A stretch of 64,000 nucleotides of DNA, from contig NZ_CP014213.1 of assembly GCF_003268005.1 (NCBI RefSeq), positions 620,001-684,000 on the forward strand, written 5' to 3'. The translations under genes and the position numbers were made by a program. Below, in pieces: positions 45,245 to 52,091 of the stretch (positions within the stretch are counted from its first letter, which is position 1; the number at the start of each line of letters is the position of its first letter). The notes beneath the pieces were generated by a model. The model was not told the DNA's origin. It searched no databases and was given only the letters and a program-made list of their open reading frames with translations. Source of the stretch: Methanosphaera sp. BMS (GTDB lineage: Archaea; Methanobacteriota; Methanobacteria; Methanobacteriales; Methanobacteriaceae).

Positions 45245-45651
45245 AGAATCAAATTCCAAATAGATGAAAAATACCCTCATAAAAACCCGGTAACAGGAAA
45301 ATAATCAATCAAAGCCAACATCCAAAAAAAAATAATCCTAATCAAATATCGCTACCACCATAAAAACCATATAAAATTCAATAAAAAACGTTTTATAAGA
45401 ATCAAATATACTGTAAAAAACTCTTATGGATTTCTTTTTGTGAAACATCCACTCACCCCCCCCCCTTTAACCTATATATAAGAATAATCCATTAAGCCCT
45501 CCACAAACGAAAAAATTCAAATAAATAAAATAAAAGTTACAAATGATTACCTGGTAAAACTAAAAGCTAAAAAACTATTTCCAAATAACCAATAAAAAGA
45601 GTATATTTATTAATTCGTAATTCTTAAAGATATTATTGATAATAAAATAGG
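45245..45651. other. Gene-free stretch with a C10 homopolymer
   Basis: A-rich. It contains a run of ten C at 45456-45465, which is exceptional in this A/T-rich DNA. No start or binding site is seen next to the run, so it is not an obvious contingency locus; it may be the slipped remains of one. Confidence 0.6.
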
Positions 45652-45975
45652 ATGAGATTATGTTACATCCTACAAACCACTAAGAAAAATATCACCACAA
45701 CCGTAGCAAAATCAACGCCGACAATCACAACCAGTGACATAACAGCATCTGCTGGTGAGGATATTACCTTAACAGCCACCATAACCGACGGCGACAACAC
45801 CATCAACACAGGAAAAGTTGTCTTCAAAATCAACGGAAAAACAGTCAAGAACTCAAACGACAAGGTTATCTATGCCAAAGTATCAAACAACCAAGCAGAT
45901 ATAACATACACAATACCAACATCATACAAAGCCAAAAACTACACATTAACAGCAACACTAATATCAAACGAATAG
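45652..45975 (+). pseudogene. Adhesin Ig-like segment, copy 2 (open but truncated)
   Basis: A 107-codon frame: TTTVAKSTPTITTSDITASAGEDITLTATITDGD, NTGKVVFKINGKTVK, KVIYAKVSNNQADITYTIP, YKAKNYTLTATLISNE. It is one complete Ig-like repeat of the type that ends the large adhesins at 52-58 kb, without signal peptide or beta-helix. The open frame is intact, so either it is a silent cassette or a recent fragment. It may start at ATG 45652 by chance (AGGATGAG upstream). Confidence 0.65.
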
Positions 45976-46191
45976 ACAAACAGATGAAAAAACACTAACT
46001 ATCCCAGCATAACCACCACTATAACATGGAAAAGCAAACTCCAAAATACTCTTCCCATACACATCTTCTTTTTAACATCATAAAAAATAATCATTCCATA
46101 TTAGAATTTTCCACAGATTAAGATTTGTTTTTGAATATAACAATCATTAAAATGGGTTTGTTAGCTTTTTATAGGCGGTTATATTGATGTA

Positions 46192-46473
46192 TTGATTGAT
46201 GATTGGCAAATATTATTAATAAGAACCTGTTATATTATTGAAGTTTCAACCACATTTTCAACAACCCCGATAGTAAGACAACTAAGATTAGAAGATGCTA
46301 CAATGAAATTAAATCGTTTAAAAGAAATTGATAAAAATAGGATTACAAAAACAAAAAAAATGCTTAAACGAAGAGAAAAAAACATCTACCAACTAACAAC
46401 ACACCTAAGACTAACAAACCTACCACGAACAAATAAAATTATTAATACTGTCAGCAACAGATATAATAAGTAG
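46192..46473 (+). CDS. Doubtful small basic protein
   Basis: 93 codons: first part IDDWQILLIRTCYIIEVSTTFSTTP, second part strongly basic (LKEIDKNRITKTKKMLKRREKNIY). The second part looks like a helix with coding composition, the first does not. No ribosome binding site. Possibly the end of a lost transposase or other gene. Confidence 0.25.
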   Translation: MIDDWQILLIRTCYIIEVSTTFSTTPIVRQLRLEDATMKLNRLKEIDKNRITKTKKMLKRREKNIYQLTTHLRLTNLPRTNKIINTVSNRYNK

Positions 46474-46539
46474 AGAAGGAAAGTATGAGATATTATTTAA
46501 TCTGATTATTAAAATAACCCAAAAAAAGCAGTTGGTAAT

Positions 46540-47001
46540 ATGGATAATAATATAATATATCAGGGCAGTAATGTGGAAGTGCCTTTTCCACGTATTCTAC
46601 AGAATGGTTTTTATAAGGATTTCGGTTATGGTTTTTACTGCACCACGTTTAAAAAGCAAGCAAAACGGTGGGCTATGACAAAAAAAGGAGAATCAATTGT
46701 AAATTCATATGAATATGTATCAAATTCTAATTTATGCATCCTGAAGTTTAACAAAATGAGTGAAGAATGGTTGAATTTCATTGTAAGTTGTCGAAATGGT
46801 ATAGAACATAATTATGATATAGTTGAAGGACCTATGGCAGATGATCAAATTTGGAATTTCATTGAAGGATTCATTGAAGGCAACATTTCAAGAGAAGCAT
46901 TTTGGGAATTAGTAAAATTCAATCATCCAACACATCAAATTTGCTTTAACACCGAAAAAGCACTTAAAACCTTAACATTTAAAGGAAGTGAAAGATTATG
47001 A
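46540..47001 (+). CDS. DUF3990 ADP-ribosyltransferase-like protein (toxin candidate)
   Basis: 153 residues. IIYQGSNVEVPFPRILQNGFYKDFGYGFYCTTFKKQAKRWAMTKKGESIVNSYEY and GPMADDQIWNFIEGF are the conserved blocks of DUF3990 (pattern Y.GS...V..P....KDFG.GFY.T...QA..WA). The family belongs to the ADP-ribosyltransferase fold, with the DFGxGFYxT block forming the NAD site. It overlaps the next gene by 4 bases, as in toxin-antitoxin pairs in which DUF3990 is coupled to DUF3791 proteins. Confidence 0.8.
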   Translation: MDNNIIYQGSNVEVPFPRILQNGFYKDFGYGFYCTTFKKQAKRWAMTKKGESIVNSYEYVSNSNLCILKFNKMSEEWLNFIVSCRNGIEHNYDIVEGPMADDQIWNFIEGFIEGNISREAFWELVKFNHPTHQICFNTEKALKTLTFKGSERL

Positions 47002-47468
47002 AGAATAAATATTTTCCAGATGAAGATATTAAAATCAATGATTTATACTTTATTTGTTGCATGATAGAAAGAGTGGCAAGACATATTAAACAAAAAAATA
47101 AATATGTTGTAAATACAATTGGAAGAGATGGGCTATATCACCTGATTAGCTGTGCAGAAGCATTACATTGTGAAAATCCTCTGAAAGTAGAATCAGATTG
47201 GATTAATGATTATGAACTTGAAAACGGAAATTATGATATTACCTCTGTTGATAAGAAACTTGCTTCAATCATTCCAACACCCCTTGATATGGGTGCAGTA
47301 TATCAGCGTTTAATTATAAATACCCTATCATCCAAAGAAGATTATGTTGATGGTATTATAAGAGTATATAATGATGACATATGCGATGTGATAGATAATT
47401 ATAACTGTAGTGCTTTCTATGAACCTTCTTATGTGATAGCTCGAGCTTATCAAAATGGCGGTTTTTAA
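46998..47468 (+). CDS. DUF3791-like partner of the ADP-ribosyltransferase-like protein
   Basis: 156 residues. Its first 70 residues (FICCMIERVARHIKQKNKYVVNTIGRDGLYHLISCAEALHCENP) resemble the DUF3791 helix pair (F..F.IE.YA....). The remaining half (SIIPTPLDMGAVYQRLIINTL, GIIRVYNDDICDVIDNYNCSAFYEPSYVIARAYQ) is longer than usual DUF3791 proteins and resembles the DUF3990-linked region seen in larger family members. Overlap of 4 bases with the upstream gene. Antitoxin role is inferred. Confidence 0.65.
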   Translation: MKNKYFPDEDIKINDLYFICCMIERVARHIKQKNKYVVNTIGRDGLYHLISCAEALHCENPLKVESDWINDYELENGNYDITSVDKKLASIIPTPLDMGAVYQRLIINTLSSKEDYVDGIIRVYNDDICDVIDNYNCSAFYEPSYVIARAYQNGGF

Positions 47469-47599
47469 AGGCTTTGTAGAAAACCTCTTTTTTGAGTGAA
47501 GTACGAGTATACCCAAAACATAGTCCTAACTAAAGGAAATATTTTCACCTTATCCTTTTTTTCATCCAAAAAATCCTCTTACTCATATTAAAAGAAGAT

Positions 47600-47690
47600 T
47601 ATTCAATTGATGGCCTAATTGCCCGCCAACCTAAGCCATAGTAACAGTCAGGCAATCCCCGGAAAACCCTCGGTTCACAAGTGACAAATA
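47600..47690. other. Short G+C-rich island of unknown origin
   Basis: From GGCCTAATTGCCCGCC to CCCTCGGTTCACAAG the sequence has far more G and C than anything nearby. It has no gene-length frame (plus strand reads LPANLSHSNSQAIPGKPSVHK between stops) and does not fold into a tRNA. It directly precedes the duplicated HEPN remnant, so it may mark a recombination junction. Confidence 0.5.
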
Positions 47691-47692
47691 GG

Positions 47693-48002
47693 CAAAAAGA
47701 GGTTTTTCAAAAGTAATCTGTGAATACTGGTGACTTTGATAAAAAATATTATGATGAACTTTCTAAATCCGAAACATTAACTTAAAAGCAGATTATGATG
47801 TACGATAACTTTTGATGAAAAAACAGCAAAAGAACGTATTGATGTAGCAACTGATTTCTTAAATAACACAAAAGATTATCTGGATAAACGAACAATAATT
47901 TCACACAAACAGCAAGATTCATAAGCAATGAATATGACCAACTAATATAGGCCAAGACACCAACTGTTACTTTTTAAACTAGTCTATTTTTTCATATTTT
48001 CG
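47693..48002 (+). pseudogene. HEPN gene 3' half, copy 2 (broken)
   Basis: Near-identical to 41072-41380. In this copy ACATTAACTTAAAAGC replaces ACATTAAGGATAAAAGC and GATGTACGATAAC replaces GATGTTACAATAAC, which introduce a stop and indels. No MNT gene or HEPN start is present upstream. The copy continues past the HEPN stop to 48002, overlapping the 3' end of the convergent AAA+ gene. Confidence 0.8.
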
Positions 48003-49147
48003 TGTTTTACCCATACATTTAACATGTCATCCAATATGTATTCATCTTCAATATGTTCTAGTAAACCTGCATTTAATAGATTGTTCAGGTATTTCGTGAA
48101 TGTTTTTCTTGTGAATGTTGTCTTTTCAAATATTTTAGTCCAGGTGCTTGGACCTTCCTGTGCTAATATATTTATTATGTCCTGTTCGTATTCATTCAGG
48201 GAAGCATATATGATTGCTATTTTCCATAGTATTTGTTCCATGTTTAATTCAAATGTTTGTTGGATTTTTTCTTGGTCGTATACTTCTTGTGTTGATAATA
48301 TGTTGTAGAAACTGTTTATGTATAGTGGTATTCCCCTTGTACATTTATAAAAGGTATTAAATCCTTCTTCTGTGAAGTTGATATCATCAAGGTTATCTTT
48401 GAAGTAGTTTCTTGTTTCTTCCTTGGTGAATGGATCTATTGATATTTGTATTAGTCTACCTCCAAATGCTCCTGACTCACCGTTTAATGATTTGATGAAT
48501 TCTGAAGTTTTTGATAATGAACCTGTAAATACATAGCTAACATTATGTTGGTGTTGGTTGAAGCTTCGAATTAGCCAGAAGAATGAATCTGAATTATCTA
48601 ATTTTCGTAGTAGTTGGAATTCATCTATGAATATGACAAATCCTGTTATTGATTGGCTTTCATCAACTATTTTTTGTGGTAGTTGCATTGTCATTTTACT
48701 TAGTTTTTTATAGTTTTCTTCACTTCGTGGTATTGGTATTTCAGCTATTTTTGTTGCTTGGTCTAGTGTATAATCTTTTGTATGGATTTTTTGTAGTTGC
48801 TTTTTAATATAATTTGTCATGTCATTTTTTCCTGATTTACTGGTATATTCACTGTTTATTTTATCTAACATTTCCATCAGTATACTTTCCGGAGTCATAT
48901 TACCCTTTTCCATACCATATATTTGTGAAATATCCAAACATATACTTAAAAATGATTCGGGTAGTTGACTTCTTATCTTTTTAATTAAATAAGACTTTCC
49001 AACACCTCTATATCCAACTAATAGTAATTGTTGAGCTATGGAATCATCCAATGATCTCAAGAGATAATTTATATGTTTGATATCATCTTTTCGGTTATAG
49101 AAGTATTTATCTAAATTGTCGTGTAAAAATAATGGTATTGTTGACAT
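47984..49147 (-). CDS. Archaeal AAA+ ATPase (PF01637-like) with C-terminal winged helix
   Basis: 387 residues, same layout as the protein at 2277: FYNRKDDIKHINYLL, Walker A VGYRGVGKS, GNMTPESILMEML, Walker B FVIFIDEFQLLRKL, FTGSLSKTSEFI, FGGRLIQISIDPFTKEETRNYF, CTRGIPLYINSF, and a winged helix at the end (DIINILAQEGPSTWTKIFEKTTFTRKTFTKYLNNLL). AAGGTGA precedes ATG 49147. The GTATAC palindrome array is directly upstream. Convergent with the duplicated HEPN remnant. Confidence 0.88.
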   Translation of the reverse strand: MSTIPLFLHDNLDKYFYNRKDDIKHINYLLRSLDDSIAQQLLLVGYRGVGKSYLIKKIRSQLPESFLSICLDISQIYGMEKGNMTPESILMEMLDKINSEYTSKSGKNDMTNYIKKQLQKIHTKDYTLDQATKIAEIPIPRSEENYKKLSKMTMQLPQKIVDESQSITGFVIFIDEFQLLRKLDNSDSFFWLIRSFNQHQHNVSYVFTGSLSKTSEFIKSLNGESGAFGGRLIQISIDPFTKEETRNYFKDNLDDINFTEEGFNTFYKCTRGIPLYINSFYNILSTQEVYDQEKIQQTFELNMEQILWKIAIIYASLNEYEQDIINILAQEGPSTWTKIFEKTTFTRKTFTKYLNNLLNAGLLEHIEDEYILDDMLNVWVKHENMKK

Positions 49148-49179
49148 ATTTTATTTCACCTTGGTATATCTTATATTAT

Positions 49180-49300
49180 CCATAGTATATATAAGTATAC
49201 TAGTATACACATGTAAACTAAATACCGTAAGTATACAAAAATAAACTAGTATACACATGTAAACCAAATACCATAAGTATACAAAAGTATACCAATATAA
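49180..49300 (-). promoter_or_regulatory. GTATAC palindrome array, copy 2, in front of the AAA+ gene
   Basis: Two direct units of about 47 bases: GTATACTAGTATAC (49195-49208, perfect palindrome) + ACATGTAAACTAAATACCGTAAGTATAC, then AACTAGTATAC + ACATGTAAACCAAATACCATAAGTATAC and AAAAGTATACC. The first palindrome is 48 bases from the ATG. Very likely the operator of the AAA+ gene. Confidence 0.72.
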
Positions 49301-49409
49301 AAATGTGATAATTAGACAATAGGATAGCTTTCTGCTAAGTGCCACACCAATACTAAAAAAAATAAGAGACAGTAAAACTAAAACTAGACATAAAACATCA
49401 ACTGAATAA

Positions 49410-49730
49410 TTACCAATAAGAAAAAAAACTACTGGAAGAGTAAAAAATGGACATCTAGCAATAACCGAAAAATACGCAAACCACGGATTAGAATCATTAA
49501 TTCTAGAAGATATATTATTATTTATAAAAGATTTATCAAATGACAAAGTAGGTGTTAGAATTATAGTTGTTGAAGCATACCCAGAAGCATACAACATTCA
49601 TGTGGAACATAACGCATTTACTAATCTAAAAAAAAAAGATGATGATAAAATAAAAAAATTAAATAAGATTATAGAAAAAGATTCCAAAAGAAGATTCTAC
49701 CTATATTATGATATTAAAAAACAGTTATAA
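49410..49730 (+). pseudogene. C-terminal part of a GNAT acetyltransferase
   Basis: Open frame of 106 codons without a start: RVKNGHLAITEKYANHGLESLILEDILLFIKDLSND, then VGVRIIVVEAYPEAYNIHVEHNAFTNL. The pattern (NGHLAI..KY...GLES.LL...., VG.R.IVV.AYPEA.....H.AF) is that of small GNAT enzymes of TacT-like toxin type. Stops lie directly upstream (TAA 49407). The stop codon overlaps the end of the small convergent gene. Confidence 0.6.
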
Positions 49731-49865
49731 AGGCACTCTTCTTTGATTTAATATTCGTTCTTTTACTTTCTTTTCCTTTTCAGTTAATGGTTCAAACATT
49801 CGTTCTATAAACTCATTAGCCTCATCACCAACCAATTCCGGTGTATTTCCTATAGGTCTAACCAT
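49725..49865 (-). CDS. Small protein (46 residues), possible antitoxin fragment
   Basis: AGGAGGAAAAAAGGAC stands right before ATG 49865, a strong ribosome binding site. The product (VRPIGNTPELVGDEANEFIE, then MFEPLTEKEKKVKERILNQRR) is acidic at the front and basic at the end with one predicted helix. It is convergent with and touches the GNAT remnant. Family not recognised; size and neighbourhood would fit an antitoxin. Confidence 0.55.
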   Translation of the reverse strand: MVRPIGNTPELVGDEANEFIERMFEPLTEKEKKVKERILNQRRVPL

Positions 49866-50109
49866 GTCCTTTTTTCCTCCTGAATATGTAATTTTTAATC
49901 CATATATAAATAGTTTTCATTAAAATAAAATATAACCTATTCTAAAATAAATCTACATATATCCAATAAAAATCCACATACAGTAAACAATCAACTAAAT
50001 TATTAACTGCCATATTAATCACACATGACTACACACAATACTTCACCCCATAACAATAGCTTTTCCAACAAGGTTCCAACAAATTACAAAGAAACAATTA
50101 TGGAATGTA

Positions 50110-50520
50110 AAGATACCTCCACAAGTTAAACCGTAAAAGCCTTGAAAGACACCGACGACAAAAATATCAATGCTGAAAAAGTCAGCCAAAACAAGATCCA
50201 AGAACACATCACCAACAGGTATAAACGGTGAAGAGATGAATATAATCACAGTATAGACAGGAACTAATAAATATGATAAAGCGTCAGAAACAATCACCAC
50301 AACGGTAGCAAAGTCAACGCCGACAATCACAACCGGTGACATTACCACCAGTTTCAGTGAGGATATAAACCTAACAGCCACCATAACCGATGGTGACAAT
50401 GTAATCAACTAGGATAAGGTTGTCTTCAAGATAAAAGATAAAACAGTCAAGGATTCAAACGCTAAGGTAATCTATGCCAAAATATCCGATTATATTAATA
50501 TATCATATGGTAAAATTTAA
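50110..50520 (+). pseudogene. Broken adhesin Ig-like segment, copy 3
   Basis: Starts CCTCCACAAGTTAAACCGTAAAAGCC, the same sequence as copy 1 at about 43238, and stays nearly identical for 200 bases, then diverges but continues as EDINLTATITDGDNVIN*DKVVFKIKDKTVKDSNAKVIYAKISD. A TAG in the Ig-like part and several frame changes kill it. It ends without the last strands of the domain. Confidence 0.75.
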
Positions 50521-50555
50521 TTTGCCAAAATTAAAAATCAAATAGGTGTAATAAT

Positions 50556-50961
50556 ATGAGAACAAAGGAACTGATGATAATCTGCATAACAATAATCCGG
50601 GTAATAGCGATAATCTGCGGTACATTGATTTACATCAATTACTCAAACACATAAAAAATCAACAATACAACCCAGAATATGACAAATAACAATACCACGA
50701 CAGAAAAAACAGCAACTGCCCAGACAAGCCAAACCAGTCAAAGTAAGGATACGGATGAAGACGGATACATAGACGGTAACCAGATAACATATATAAACAA
50801 GAATTTCCTAGGAGCAGATAGTGGATTGGAACAATTCATGACACACAAAGACGTGTATCTAAAGCAAAAGTCCACCAGAAAGATAGCTAAAAGACACTTG
50901 GATAGCGATGGGGGGATATCGTTACTATGATATAGAGACAGGCGAATGCCTATTGGGATAA
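50556..50961 (+). pseudogene. Broken gene for a small surface protein related to 51381-51797
   Basis: ATG 50556 opens RTKELMIICITIIRVIAIICG, a membrane anchor nearly identical in style to RTKNVLMICIILAISLAVICG of the gene at 51381. An in-frame TAA at 50652 interrupts it; the same frame then continues with an Asn/Thr-rich linker (NNTTQNMTNNNTTT) and DEDGYIDGNQITY. A run of six G at 50910-50915 shifts the frame; with one G less the end reads DSDGYRYYDIETGECLLG. Two independent lesions. Confidence 0.65.
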
Positions 50962-51380
50962 TGATTGATTGTTATTATCCCCTTGAAACTCTTTTTTTAA
51001 AAGCAAGATAAAAAATATTTTTAACAAAATAATATATTAACTAATACTTGATGTACATATCTTAATACAATTTTAATAGAAAATAATATCCGGTTATGAA
51101 AATCAAATTATGATTCAATATTATTACAAACTAGTCATGTAACGCCATAATAATGCACCACGAATACTATTATATTATAACATTTCAAGAAGCTGCAAAT
51201 GAAAGAATACTAATGTTATTCAAAAACCAAATAGTAGCACCAATAATGCCACAAAGTCACAAAACATTGGATAAATAAATAACAAGTGAAAAAAAGGTAG
51301 AAAAGTGAAAAAGTAGGTGAATATAATGGATAAGAAAAAAATAATGAAATTATCTCTTATACCCATTATACAAGAACATA
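50962..51380. other. Gene-free stretch
   Basis: A/T-rich, no frame with a ribosome binding site except GGTGAATATAATGG near 51314, which opens only about 20 codons (DKKKIMKLSLIPIIQEHIID). Nothing else seen. Confidence 0.4.
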
Positions 51381-51797
51381 TTATTGATTAGACGTCCACC
51401 CATCATATGGAGTTTTCTCACTATAAGCACCTGTTTTCTCATTGTAATGAGCTTCCCATTGTCCATCCTTACTTTTCATATGTGAACCGCTACCGTCTTC
51501 CCATTCTTTAATATATGTACCGTATTGTTCACTATAATGATATCCATCATCACTACCGCTTTTTGAAGATGATTTTTTAGATGATGATTGACTCTTAGTT
51601 GTAGTTTGTTTTTGTTCTTCTGTCGTGTTATTGGTATCATCACTCAGATTTAATGTGGTGTTGTTGGTTACATTAGTGGTGTTGTTTGTCGTGTTGTTCT
51701 CACTTACACTTCCCTGAGCAAAAAATACCGCCCCACAAATTACCGCTAGGCTTATTGCTAGAATTATGCATATCATTAAAACATTCTTTGTTCTCAT
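51381..51797 (-). CDS. Small membrane-anchored surface protein
   Basis: 138 residues. One N-terminal membrane segment (VLMICIILAISLAVICGAVFFA), an Asn/Thr-rich linker with many N-glycosylation sequons (NNTTNNTTNVTNNTT), a Ser/Lys-rich stretch, and a C-terminal part of aromatic repeats: DDGYHYSEQYGTYIKEW, DGSGSHMKSKDGQWEAHYNEKTGAYSEK. The latter reads like a beta-solenoid with Y/W-G/T-x units. GGGGAG before ATG. A broken relative is at 50556. Confidence 0.65.
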   Translation of the reverse strand: MRTKNVLMICIILAISLAVICGAVFFAQGSVSENNTTNNTTNVTNNTTLNLSDDTNNTTEEQKQTTTKSQSSSKKSSSKSGSDDGYHYSEQYGTYIKEWEDGSGSHMKSKDGQWEAHYNEKTGAYSEKTPYDGWTSNQ

Positions 51798-52091
51798 CCA
51801 TACTCCCCCATGATAATTATATATTTTTTAGTATGCTTATATATTAGTCCCTTTATAAAAAAAATAATAAAAAATAAAAAACAGCCTAAAAAATGACGGT
51901 GGAAGAATTCAAAAAGAAAATTTTCCCTGAATAAATTCAAATGATTGGAAAGCATTAATAATTCCATACTATAATAAGTATAAATTATAGAGTAAATAGA
52001 TTCGAAAAAAAATCCATTCAAACTAAATTTTAAAAGAAGAAGTTAAAAGGGGAAAATGTTTAAAACATATCCCCCATAATTAAATATCTAT

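Noticed and set aside
47620-47690. G+C-rich island considered as a tRNA
   Set aside because: Contains GGTTCACAAGTGAC like a T-loop but no matching acceptor or anticodon stems.
43160-49300. GTATAC repeats considered as a CRISPR array
   Set aside because: Only one to two units, no unique spacers of constant length and no cas genes; palindromic operator fits better.
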